NCBI GenBank assembly: GCA_050184225.1
Contig: JBFXAN010000026.1
Coordinates: forward strand, 1 to 53,354
Origin: JBFXAN01 sp050184225
Lineage (GTDB): Bacteria > Chloroflexota > Dehalococcoidia > CAUJGQ01
DNA length: 53,354 bases
Reading direction: 5' to 3'
Below the pieces are notes generated by a model that saw only the letters and a list, made by a program, of their open reading frames with translations, searched no databases and was not told the origin of the DNA. Both the position numbers and the translations under genes were made by a program. This document shows positions 22,701-29,392 of the stretch, piece by piece. The number at the start of each line of letters is the position of its first letter. Positions within the stretch are counted from its first letter, which is position 1.

Positions 22701-23519
22701 GAGCCAGTCGTGCAGGCCCTGCTCGAACTGGGCGGCGTCGAGACCCGTCTCGCGGCGGATCGCCTCGTCGAAGCTGCCGTAGGTGTTCGCACCGGTGCTG
22801 TCGGTGGCGATGCGTTTAACCGCGTCAAAGCCCCAGCCGTCCTCGATGAAGGCAACGGCGGCCTGTCCCCAACCGTAGGCGCGGCCGGCGCCAGAGCGTT
22901 TGATGTACTCATCCCAGCCGGTGCTGCCGCGCAACGAAGCGAGCGACGGCGCACGGCCCTTCTTGACATCGGCTGCGAGCGAAGAGAGCAACGCCTTGCG
23001 GTCGCGGGCGGCGCGGCCCGGCTCGACGACGCGCTGTCCCTGATGGTCCGCCTGACCTTCGATCCACCACTGCGGCCGCAGCCGGCCGATGTCGTACTGG
23101 AGGACGTGCATGTACTCGTGCATCATCAAGGGCAGCAACGTCTCCATCCGGTTGGTCCGGCCCGCGCGCAGATGGATCGCGTACCGAGAGCTGAGGCCGA
23201 GCGCGTCTTCCAGGCCGATGGCGCTGTCGGGGTCGATAAAGATCGTCACCGGCCGCTCGGGCCGGATACCGAAGTCCTGTTCTCCCTGGGCGGCGGCGCG
23301 GCGGAAGGCGTCGAGGATGAGCGCCTCATCAACCCGGCCCTTGACGGCCGGCGCGACGACGATCGAGACATCGGCGTCGATTACGGACTCATCGCCGGTC
23401 GCGACGGCAGTGGCCTGTGTCCGCGTATCGGCCACGGAGGGCGCGCCGTTCTCTCCATCGCTACACGCGGCGACGAGTGCGGCGAGGACGATCAGCGACG
23501 TGACGATCAGCGCCCGCAT
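22686..23519 (-). CDS. Lipoprotein metallopeptidase (peptidase MA-like gluzincin)
   Basis: A 277-residue exported lipoprotein: signal peptide with lipobox LVAAC (Cys19), then a Ser/Thr/Ala linker. The catalytic motif HEYMH (134-138) lies in MMHEYMHVLQYDIGRLRPQW, followed by the WIEGQADHQG segment where the third zinc ligand (Glu) is expected. This arrangement (HExxH, then W-x-x-EG) is that of the peptidase MA family. The C-terminal part (DEYIKRSGAGRAYGWGQAAV) is also usual. GGAGGGAGCCGC precedes the ATG at 23519, and TACACT upstream is a probable -10 box. Substrate unknown; it should act at the outer membrane-facing side of the cytoplasmic membrane. Confidence 0.82.
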   Translation of the reverse strand: MRALIVTSLIVLAALVAACSDGENGAPSVADTRTQATAVATGDESVIDADVSIVVAPAVKGRVDEALILDAFRRAAAQGEQDFGIRPERPVTIFIDPDSAIGLEDALGLSSRYAIHLRAGRTNRMETLLPLMMHEYMHVLQYDIGRLRPQWWIEGQADHQGQRVVEPGRAARDRKALLSSLAADVKKGRAPSLASLRGSTGWDEYIKRSGAGRAYGWGQAAVAFIEDGWGFDAVKRIATDSTGANTYGSFDEAIRRETGLDAAQFEQGLHDWLLRQG

Positions 23520-23581
23520 GCGGCTCCCTCCACCTTTCAGTGTATCGTTTGAACCAACCGTGAAGCTTAAGGGTCCGCTAA

Positions 23582-24199
23582 ATGTGTCCGGTATCTCGCC
23601 GCATCGGTGATCACCAGCCAACGGCAACCGCGCCGGAACGGGCACGCATCGTCTGTGATGATGGGCGCACGGCATTGATCGTCGATGGCGTGGTCCAATC
23701 GATCGATATCGAGAGCGCCACCAGCTCCGACTACTGGTCGGCGATGTTGCCGGACACCAGGCCGGAGCAGACGCTTTTGCTCGGCGCTGGTGGCGGAACG
23801 CTGGCCGCGATGCTCGTTCAGCGCTTCGGACCGCTCCGCGTGATCGCCGTCGATAACGATCCGGATGTGGTGCGCCTGGGCCGGACGGCGTTCTACCTCG
23901 CCGTGCCGGGAGTGAGCGTCGTCCTCGCCGACGCCGTTCAGTTCGTGACGTGGTGCGGCGGCCGCTTCGACTACATCGCCGTCGATCTCTTTCGCGGGAA
24001 CGAGCGGCCGCGGGAGGTGGCGGGCCGGCCGTTTCTGCGCGACCTTCGCCGGATCGCACGCCCAGGCGCGACGATCGCGTTCAACCTGTTTCAGGATCGC
24101 CGGGTCGAAACCACTCTTGCCCGAATCGCGCGGGTGCTCTCGCCGGTGCGGCGGGTTACGGCGGGGAAAAATGTGGTGACACACTACCGGATGCGGTAG
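23582..24199 (+). CDS. Spermidine-synthase-like methyltransferase-fold protein
   Basis: A 205-residue Rossmann-fold protein with the SpeE/spermidine-synthase-like layout: LLLGAGGGTLAAML (nucleotide-binding loop), VIAVDNDPDVVRLGRTAF (acidic end of strand 2), VVLADAVQFV, then FDYIAVDLFRGNERP. It is shorter than SpeE (about 280) and lacks the N-terminal beta domain and polyamine-binding tyrosines, so true aminopropyl transfer is doubtful. Many such short paralogues are uncharacterised. The ATG at 23582 is divergent from the peptidase promoter. The 3' end overlaps the convergent release-factor-like gene by 44 bp. Confidence 0.7.
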   Translation: MCPVSRRIGDHQPTATAPERARIVCDDGRTALIVDGVVQSIDIESATSSDYWSAMLPDTRPEQTLLLGAGGGTLAAMLVQRFGPLRVIAVDNDPDVVRLGRTAFYLAVPGVSVVLADAVQFVTWCGGRFDYIAVDLFRGNERPREVAGRPFLRDLRRIARPGATIAFNLFQDRRVETTLARIARVLSPVRRVTAGKNVVTHYRMR

Positions 24200-24932
24200 C
24201 GTCCGGCGGCGGTTCTGACAGGATAATGACGCGGCTCGTCCAAATTGCCGCCGGTGTGCGTTGCAAGATGTCGAGCCGCGGCTCCGGCACGTCAATCACT
24301 CTGGGCAGAACCTTGGCCGCGAGCATGTCCGGCAGCGACGACCGGGCCAGCCACGCCTGCACGGTGCGGCGGTCGCCCCCAAGCACGACCGCGTCAAGCT
24401 CGGCCGCATGCGGCAGGAGCTTCGCGCGGACGGCTTCACCGGCAGCGTCGAAGTGCTCGCGGATCTGGCCCTCACGGATTCGCTCAAATCGTCGCTGTGA
24501 CTGGCCGCCCTTGCGGTGCCGGTTCTTGACGAAGCGCCCGCCCGTCTTCGTCTCGGTGAAAGCGCCGTCGCGGTAGATGCCCATCGAGTAGCCGCCCAGC
24601 CGGACGAGGATCACGGCGAGGGTACGGGGCCGGTTCAGCAGGTCACGCAGCGGCGCCGTGTCGTACCCGGAGGATGTCATGGGCGCCGGAACCGGAAACG
24701 GTGGTGCGACGGCGACCTGCGCCGACGGACCCCAAAAGGCGATGATGCCGGTGGCCGCCGGCAGCCGCTCGACGGCGGCGGTAAGCTCCGGTCCGAGTCC
24801 TTCAGTCACGGCAGGCGGCGGCAGGTAGAAGGTTCTCGCCTCCCGCTCTGACAACGTATCGAGCCGATCGAGGAGGCGCAACAAGGCACCACGCGATCGA
24901 TCGGTCACAGCCGGTTCGTGTGTCTTCGACAT
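24156..24932 (-). CDS. VLRF1/Vms1-like peptidyl-tRNA release factor (eRF1-like fold)
   Basis: A 258-residue protein of the VLRF1 group, relatives of eRF1 and of yeast Vms1/ANKZF1, which release nascent chains from tRNA on obstructed 60S/50S subunits. The key stretch TGGRFVKNRHRKGGQSQRRF (starting near 130) contains GGQSQRRF (142-149), the glutamine-bearing loop that corresponds to the GGQ/GSQ catalytic loop. Around it are VRLGGYSMGIYRDG (strand) and LDAVVLGGDRRTVQAWL (later Rossmann-like segment). The ATG at 24932 is taken as start; an ATG 30 codons upstream is possible. In bacteria this group (acVLRF1-type) is thought to act in ribosome quality control; the assignment here is by motif. Confidence 0.7.
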   Translation of the reverse strand: MSKTHEPAVTDRSRGALLRLLDRLDTLSEREARTFYLPPPAVTEGLGPELTAAVERLPAATGIIAFWGPSAQVAVAPPFPVPAPMTSSGYDTAPLRDLLNRPRTLAVILVRLGGYSMGIYRDGAFTETKTGGRFVKNRHRKGGQSQRRFERIREGQIREHFDAAGEAVRAKLLPHAAELDAVVLGGDRRTVQAWLARSSLPDMLAAKVLPRVIDVPEPRLDILQRTPAAIWTSRVIILSEPPPDATASGSVSPHFSPP

Positions 24933-25027
24933 GGGCAATTGCCGGTGAGGTACAGAGGAGGAACCGTCCGATTCCTCCGCTCGTTCGGCCGCCGTCTCGC
25001 ACAGCGGTCCGGTGTCCTGCATCCAGG

Positions 25028-25055
25028 AACGTGCGCGCGCTAACGTGCGCGCGCT
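25028..25055. repeat. 14-bp perfect tandem duplication
   Basis: AACGTGCGCGCGCT occurs twice in tandem (25028-25041 and 25042-25055). The unit has alternating purine-pyrimidine GTGCGCGCGC, able to form Z-DNA or self-paired stems. It lies between two minus-strand genes and touches the stop codon of the 25055 gene. Confidence 0.7.
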
Positions 25056-25285
25056 TAAGAACCGGACGAATCGTCGGCGGCAAGCATCCGCGCCAGGGCG
25101 GCAAAGAGCTCGTCGTCGGTCAGGTCGGCGAATCCAACCGCGTCATCGTCCTCGGACATCGCTGCCTGGATGATGTCGCGTAACATGCGCCGCTCGCGAT
25201 GCGCGAGTGATTCACTGAATCGGCGCAGCTTGCGGTCGAACTCATCGACCTCGGTGCGCCGGTATGTCGTATTCGATCGTGCCAT
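25055..25285 (-). CDS. Small acidic hypothetical protein
   Basis: A 76-residue protein with a basic N-terminal half (YRRTEVDEFDRKLRRF, HRERRMLRDII) and an acidic C-terminal half (EDDDAVGFADLTDDELFAAL). I do not recognise it. A strong ribosome site (TAGGAGGTGAGG) lies 8 bases before the ATG, which supports a real gene. It is upstream of, and on the same strand as, the VLRF1-like gene. The charge split resembles small adaptor or anti-factor proteins, but nothing specific can be claimed. Confidence 0.55.
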   Translation of the reverse strand: MARSNTTYRRTEVDEFDRKLRRFSESLAHRERRMLRDIIQAAMSEDDDAVGFADLTDDELFAALARMLAADDSSGS

Positions 25286-25373
25286 CGGCCTCACCTCCTA
25301 GGTTCGTCCTGATTCTCGCCTGTTCGCGGCGTTTGTGTCAGTCACCTGAGTGACATTGCCCACGGAGGGACGA

Positions 25374-25435
25374 ACCACCAAGACACCAAGGCACCAAATC
25401 TCAACGAATCTTGGCGCCTCGGTGTCTTGGTGGTG
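25374..25435. repeat. Dispersed inverted repeat, 'CCACCAAGACACC' type, copy 1
   Basis: The left arm ACCACCAAGACACCAAGGCA (25374) pairs with a right arm TTGGCGCCTCGGTGTCTTGG ending TGGT (25411-25434). A second copy with the same arms and similar outer flank (TGGTGGTGAA then TGACT) is at 28499-28560. Both copies sit just after the 3' end of a minus-strand gene, so they could serve as transcription terminators besides being mobile repeats. Confidence 0.7.
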
Positions 25436-25446
25436 AATGACTCAGT

Positions 25447-25818
25447 CTACGGCCAGGGGATGCTGTCGTCGTCGGCGTGGAAGTCGAGCGGCGTTTCGGC
25501 GACGATCCGCCAGTCGCCGCGGCCGGAGTCCTCGACAAAGACCCAATCGGTGAACTCGCTGAAGGTGCGCCCGACCAGGTATGCCTTGACATCGCCGTCC
25601 TCACCGACCAGCTTGGAGCAGGTCGCGCCGATGTCGCGCGGCGAAACCGTGCTGCCGCAATCGCCGGCATAGGCGGCGCCGTGTGACTCGACCAACACGC
25701 GCACGGCAGTTTCGGGCGATTCCGCGCCGAACGCCGTGTGCAGGTGCAGCGCGAGCGCGCACACCACGACACTGACGATGGCGAGAAGAGGAAGTGATCG
25801 GGTCAGGCGGGATTCCAT
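25447..25818 (-). CDS. Secreted small hypothetical protein
   Basis: A 123-residue protein with a Sec signal peptide (RSLPLLAIVSVVVCALALHL, cleavage near AFGA-ES). The mature part resembles small NTF2/lumazine-like or 'DUF4878-type' extracytoplasmic domains: ETAVRVLVESHGAAYAG, two Cys (DCGSTV, ATCSKL) that could form a disulfide, and DWVFVEDSGRGDWRIVAETP. Function unknown. GGAGGACCGGAG precedes the ATG. A repeat element follows the stop by 12 bp. Confidence 0.6.
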   Translation of the reverse strand: MESRLTRSLPLLAIVSVVVCALALHLHTAFGAESPETAVRVLVESHGAAYAGDCGSTVSPRDIGATCSKLVGEDGDVKAYLVGRTFSEFTDWVFVEDSGRGDWRIVAETPLDFHADDDSIPWP

Positions 25819-25966
25819 CGGCTCCGGTCCTCCGGCGAGCTACCCTCAGGGTATGAGGCGCCGTCATCCATCCCAATATCAGGCCGCTGACAGGTCGCTG
25901 ACAGCGGCGGCCGGACGGTTCTCCGCCTGATACCATTGGCCCGAGCGGCTGGTTCGGAGGTACAGC

Positions 25967-27163
25967 ATGAGTGGACGGGAAACCGCCGAGGTCGTCGTCG
26001 TCGGCGCCGGCGCGATGGGATGCAGCATCGCCTTCCATCTGGCGCGCGCCGGGGTCCGCTCCGTGACCGTGCTGGATAAGGGCGGGATCTGTTCGGGGAT
26101 GACCTATCGCTCCGGGGCGCTCGTCCGGCTGCACTACACCAACGAACATGAGGCCCGCATCGCCCTGTGCGCCTACCGCTACTTCCACGAGTGGCGCGAG
26201 ATCGTCGGCGGCGACTGTGGCTTCGTCCAGACCGGGTTCCTGATGGTGGTCGGACCCGACGACGTCGACCGCCTGCACGCCAACATCGCCATGCTGCGGT
26301 CGCTGGGCGTCGAGACCGAGGCGGTGACGCCGGACGATATCCGCGAGGCGCAACCCTTCGCACGGGTTGACGACATCGGCGCCGCCGCCTATGAGCCGCT
26401 GAGCGGCTATGCCGACCCGCACAAGACGACGATCGCGTTCGCGGAGGCGGCCCGTGGGCTCGGCGTCCGCTTTCACACCGGCCGGGCGGTGACCGGCCTC
26501 CGCACGCGGTCGGGCCGCATCACCGGCGTGGAGACGGAGCACGGCCCGATCGATGCCGGCGCCGTCGTCGTGGCCGCCGGTCCCTGGGCGGCGGGGCTGC
26601 TGCGGACCGCCGGCGTCGAGTTCCCGATCCAGCCCACGCTCGCCGAGATCGCGATGTTTCGCCGGCCCGCCCCCGTGACGGAAGGACACATGGTCTACAT
26701 CGACCGCGTCAGCGGCACCTACTTCCGGCCGCAATCGCCGCGGCTGACCTTCGTCGGGGCCGGACACGGCAGCGTGCGACTCGCCGACCCCGACAACCTT
26801 GCCGATGGCGTCAGCGAGGCACAATCGATGCTGGCGCGAGAGCGGATCGCCAACCGGATTCCCGCGTTCGCCGGCGCCGAGCCGGCGATGGGACACCAGG
26901 GCGCCTATGACATGAGCCCCGATGGGAAAGCAATTCTCGATCGGGCGCCGGGTGTCGACGGTCTGTACATCGCTGGCGGATTCAGCGGCACCGGCTTCAA
27001 GAAGTCACCGGCGATCGGGTTGCTCATGAGCGAATTGATCACGGAAGGCGCGGCGCATACGGTCGATATTCGGCCGTTCCGATTCAGCCGCTTCGCCGAA
27101 GGTGAGGAGATTCACGGTCCGCACGAGTACGGCTGGGTGGAGAGCGCGCAGCTTCGGCTCTAA
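25967..27163 (+). CDS. FAD-dependent oxidoreductase (DAO / sarcosine-oxidase-like)
   Basis: A 398-residue flavoprotein of the D-amino-acid oxidase superfamily. The dinucleotide-binding motif is VVVGAGAMGCSIAFHLARAG (residues 11-30). Other blocks are YRSGALVRLHYTNEHEARIA, ALDVGAVVVAAGPWAAGLL-like AGAVVVAAGPWAAG, and the C-terminal FAD segment GLYIAGGFSGTGFKKSPAIG. This matches the DadA/SoxB/GlpO-type amine oxidases (FAD; imine and H2O2 or reduced carrier as products). The substrate is not identifiable; no glycine-cleavage or sarcosine-oxidase subunits adjoin. GGAGG lies before the ATG, and TACCAT about 30 bases upstream may be the -10 box. Confidence 0.86.
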   Translation: MSGRETAEVVVVGAGAMGCSIAFHLARAGVRSVTVLDKGGICSGMTYRSGALVRLHYTNEHEARIALCAYRYFHEWREIVGGDCGFVQTGFLMVVGPDDVDRLHANIAMLRSLGVETEAVTPDDIREAQPFARVDDIGAAAYEPLSGYADPHKTTIAFAEAARGLGVRFHTGRAVTGLRTRSGRITGVETEHGPIDAGAVVVAAGPWAAGLLRTAGVEFPIQPTLAEIAMFRRPAPVTEGHMVYIDRVSGTYFRPQSPRLTFVGAGHGSVRLADPDNLADGVSEAQSMLARERIANRIPAFAGAEPAMGHQGAYDMSPDGKAILDRAPGVDGLYIAGGFSGTGFKKSPAIGLLMSELITEGAAHTVDIRPFRFSRFAEGEEIHGPHEYGWVESAQLRL

Positions 27164-27208
27164 GCCGGTCAATGGCGTGGCGGAGAGATCGCTCGTCGGA
27201 GGATGTCG

Positions 27209-28111
27209 ATGAAGGTATGGAAGGTCGCGGCGTTGACTGCGCCGTTGCTGGCTGCCGGCGCGTTCGGCGTCACGCTGATTCGGTACAGCCGCAAGTGGAT
27301 CGTCTCGCCCCGCGTCATCTTCGACCCGCCGCATGACGATTACGTCGAGGTCGCGTCATTTCAAAGCCCCGACGGCGTCCCGTTGCGCGGATGGTTGCTG
27401 CGCGGCGATCCGGCACGGCCGGCGATCATCCTCTGTCATGGGTACCAGCGCAGCATGGAGGAGCCGTTCTCGCTCGCCGTCGAGCTGCGTCATCGTGGCT
27501 TCACGGTGATGCTGTTCGACTTCCGCGGCTGCGGCCGGAGCGGTGGACCGTATACGACGATCGGCCACGACGAACCAGAGGATCTGGTCGCTGCCGCCCG
27601 CTGGCTACGGCATCGCCTGGGACCGGATCTGCCGATCGGCGTGCTCGGTATCTCGATGGGCGGCGCCGTTGCGATCGAAGGCGCCGCCCGTGTTCCCGAT
27701 ATTGCCGCGGTCGTGACCGACTCGGCCTTCGCTCACTTGAGCGGTGCGATGGAGCATCGGTTCAGCACGCTGCGCGGCTTCAACCTCCACGCCCACCGGG
27801 TGACGATGCGGATCGCGGAGCGAATGTGCCGCGGCCGAGTCGCCGCCGTGCGGCCGGTGGATGTGATCGATCGGATCGCGCCGCGGCCGATCCTGCTGAT
27901 CCACGGGAGCCGCGACGGCATCGTGCCATTGAGCCATCTCGATGAGCTGTACGCCGCCGCGAACGAGCCGAAGGAGCAGTGGGTGGTGCAGGGGACAACC
28001 CACGCGATGGCGCGGATGGATGTGCCGCACGAGTACGTGTCGCGGGTGGCAGCCTTCTTCGACGACGCCCTCACCGAACCAGCCATCGAACCAGCCCGCC
28101 TGCTGATCTAA
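27209..28111 (+). CDS. Alpha/beta hydrolase, membrane-anchored
   Basis: A 300-residue serine hydrolase-fold protein. An N-terminal helix (VAALTAPLLAAGAFGVTLI) likely anchors it. Oxyanion strand: PAIILCHGYQRSMEEP; nucleophile elbow GVLGISMGGAVAIEG (Ser in GxSxG); Asp in HGSRDGIVP; His in GTTHAMAR. Close to the FrsA/BAAT-like 'DUF1749-type' hydrolases of unknown substrate. The second ATG (27209) is chosen over 27203 because GGAGG lies directly against the first and at proper distance from the second. It follows the oxidase by 45 bp on the same strand and may be co-transcribed. Confidence 0.82.
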   Translation: MKVWKVAALTAPLLAAGAFGVTLIRYSRKWIVSPRVIFDPPHDDYVEVASFQSPDGVPLRGWLLRGDPARPAIILCHGYQRSMEEPFSLAVELRHRGFTVMLFDFRGCGRSGGPYTTIGHDEPEDLVAAARWLRHRLGPDLPIGVLGISMGGAVAIEGAARVPDIAAVVTDSAFAHLSGAMEHRFSTLRGFNLHAHRVTMRIAERMCRGRVAAVRPVDVIDRIAPRPILLIHGSRDGIVPLSHLDELYAAANEPKEQWVVQGTTHAMARMDVPHEYVSRVAAFFDDALTEPAIEPARLLI

Positions 28112-28154
28112 CAACCGCACGCCGGCCGCGCCATGATTATGTTTGTGACACGCC

Positions 28155-28214
28155 GCACAATTCTTGTGATTGTGCGCACAACCACTTGACGAAGGTCGTT
28201 CCATGCGGTAAACT
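28155..28214 (+). promoter_or_regulatory. Strong promoter with palindromic operator candidate for the 41-residue peptide gene
   Basis: -35 TTGACG (28186-28191), 17-bp spacer, -10 TAAACT (28209-28214): the best sigma70-type promoter in the window. Ten bases upstream of the -35 lies a perfect palindrome GCACAAT (28155-28161), 7-bp spacer, ATTGTGC (28169-28175); additional TTGTG/CACAA half-sites flank it (28143-28147 and 28177-28181). This is a credible regulator-binding site. Confidence 0.72.
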
Positions 28215-28281
28215 TAGTTCAGGAACCATTAATAGAGTGTTCTCAATTCGATTTTGTGTGAGTAGGTCAGGAGGTAACGCC

Positions 28282-28407
28282 ATGGACTTCAAGCACTACT
28301 ACGCGGCGATTCTTCGTCACGGTGGCCGGACCGAGCCACGCGCCGATGAGGCGATGAAGGACTTCCGCGATATGCTGATCCGCATCCAGGCCGGCGGCAT
28401 GTTCTAA
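28282..28407 (+). CDS. 41-residue orphan peptide in its own transcription unit
   Basis: A short gene encoding MDFKHYYAAILRHGG... to ...IQAGGMF, 41 residues. A near-perfect ribosome site AGGAGGT lies 7 bases before the ATG, a textbook promoter about 70 bases upstream, and a strong intrinsic terminator 28 bases after the stop. The peptide is probably one amphipathic helix pair: aromatic N-terminus (HYYAAILR), charged middle (EPRADEAMKDFRD), hydrophobic end (MLIRIQAGGMF). No cysteines, signal peptide or membrane span. I do not recognise it. Autonomous regulation of so small a gene suggests a regulatory, stress or abundant structural peptide; this is inference. Confidence 0.72.
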   Translation: MDFKHYYAAILRHGGRTEPRADEAMKDFRDMLIRIQAGGMF

Positions 28408-28434
28408 ACGCGCCAGGCCAGCGGGCCAGTGCAA

Positions 28435-28472
28435 GGCGGCGGGGTGGTTCAAGCCACCCCGCCGCCCTTTTT
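28435..28472 (+). terminator. Intrinsic terminator of the 41-residue peptide gene
   Basis: GGCGGCGGGGTGG (28435-28447), 6-base loop, CCACCCCGCCGCC (28454-28466), then CTTTTTC. A perfect 13-bp G+C-rich stem followed by a T tract: the clearest Rho-independent terminator in the window. Confidence 0.92.
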
Positions 28473-28498
28473 CGTTCACATACTGCGGCCTGGTTACG

Positions 28499-28560
28499 GC
28501 GCCACCAAGACACCTGGTTTCACTTTTCTCTTCTTTTGGTGTCTTGGCGCGTTGGTGGTG
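28499..28560. repeat. Dispersed inverted repeat, 'CCACCAAGACACC' type, copy 2
   Basis: The left arm GCGCCACCAAGACACC (from 28499) pairs with GGTGTCTTGGCGCGTTGGTG (28539 onward). The loop differs from copy 1 (25374-25435), but arms and outer flank (TGGTGGTGAAC then TGACT) agree. It lies just 3' of the DUF503 gene, mirroring the position of copy 1. Confidence 0.7.
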
Positions 28561-28571
28561 AACTGACTTTG

Positions 28572-28868
28572 TTAGAACGCCTGCTCCACCTCGATCACTG
28601 TATCGACCACTTCCAGGTCCAGGCGGTCCGCCTCGACAAAGCCGATCACGTTCTCCAGGATCTCCCGCGCGTGCGGCGCGCTGTTGGAGACGCACGCCAC
28701 ACCGATCGTGGCCACCTGCCAGCGGTCGTTGGTGTCAACCTCCGCCGCCGCCACGTTGTAGCGGTTGTGCAGGCGGGCGATCAGCGACTTCACCACCTGA
28801 CGCTTGCCCTTGAGCGAGTGGTTCCCGGGGAGCCGTAGCTCCAGCAGCAACGTGCCGACGATCATCAT
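28572..28868 (-). CDS. ylxP: DUF503 family protein
   Basis: A 98-residue DUF503 protein (YlxP-like), a ferredoxin-like small protein often encoded with rbfA/infB and suspected to act in ribosome or RNA metabolism; function unproven. Motifs: MIVGTLLLELRLPGNHSLKG, RQVVKSLIARLHNRYNVAAAE, and VACVSNSAPHAREILENVI. The first ATG (28868) overlaps the scpB stop codon. It is the last gene of a four-gene operon in which each gene overlaps the next by a few bases. Confidence 0.85.
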   Translation of the reverse strand: MMIVGTLLLELRLPGNHSLKGKRQVVKSLIARLHNRYNVAAAEVDTNDRWQVATIGVACVSNSAPHAREILENVIGFVEADRLDLEVVDTVIEVEQAF

Positions 28869-29392
28869 GTCTCCGCCGGTGTGGGGAGCGGCGGTAGCTC
28901 CGCCGGATTGCTCAGGCCGAAGTGTTCCAGAAAGCTCATCGTCGTGCCAAACAGCACCGGCCGGCCGACGCTCTCCGCGCGCCCCACCTCCTCGATCAAA
29001 CCGCGTGCCTTCAGGGTCGCGATCGCGTGGTCGCAGTTGACGCCACGGACTGCCTCCAGCGCCGGCCGCGTGATCGGCTGCTGATACGCCACGATCGCCA
29101 GAGTTTCGAGTGCCGCCGGCGAGAGCCGCTGCTCGGCGCGGGCGCCGAGAAACCGGCGCACATAGATGCCGGCCTCCGGCGCCGTCACGAGCTGGACCCG
29201 TGTCCCCTGGCGCTGCACCCGCAGCCCACGCTCGCCGGTTTGTTCCTCCAGCCGGTCGATCAGACCGCGGACGGCGGCGACGCTGAGTTCCAGCGCCCGC
29301 GCAATCTCGGCCATCTCGACCGGCTCATCCGCGACATAGAGCAGCGCCTCGACGGCGTTGACGAGCTCGGTGGGAGGCTGACGTCCGTTCAT
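28865..29392 (-). CDS. scpB: Segregation and condensation protein B
   Basis: A 175-residue winged-helix kleisin-associated subunit of the SMC-ScpA-ScpB condensin complex. It has two winged-helix units: LVNAVEALLYVADEPVEMAE at the start and LSPAALETLAIVAYQQPITR with VRGVNCDHAIATLKARGLIE in the second half, then RPVLFGTTMSFLEHFGL. Length is normal for ScpB. ScpA is not in the window, an uncommon separation, since scpA usually precedes scpB. Overlaps mtaB by 4 bp (ATGA). Confidence 0.9.
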   Translation of the reverse strand: MNGRQPPTELVNAVEALLYVADEPVEMAEIARALELSVAAVRGLIDRLEEQTGERGLRVQRQGTRVQLVTAPEAGIYVRRFLGARAEQRLSPAALETLAIVAYQQPITRPALEAVRGVNCDHAIATLKARGLIEEVGRAESVGRPVLFGTTMSFLEHFGLSNPAELPPLPTPAET

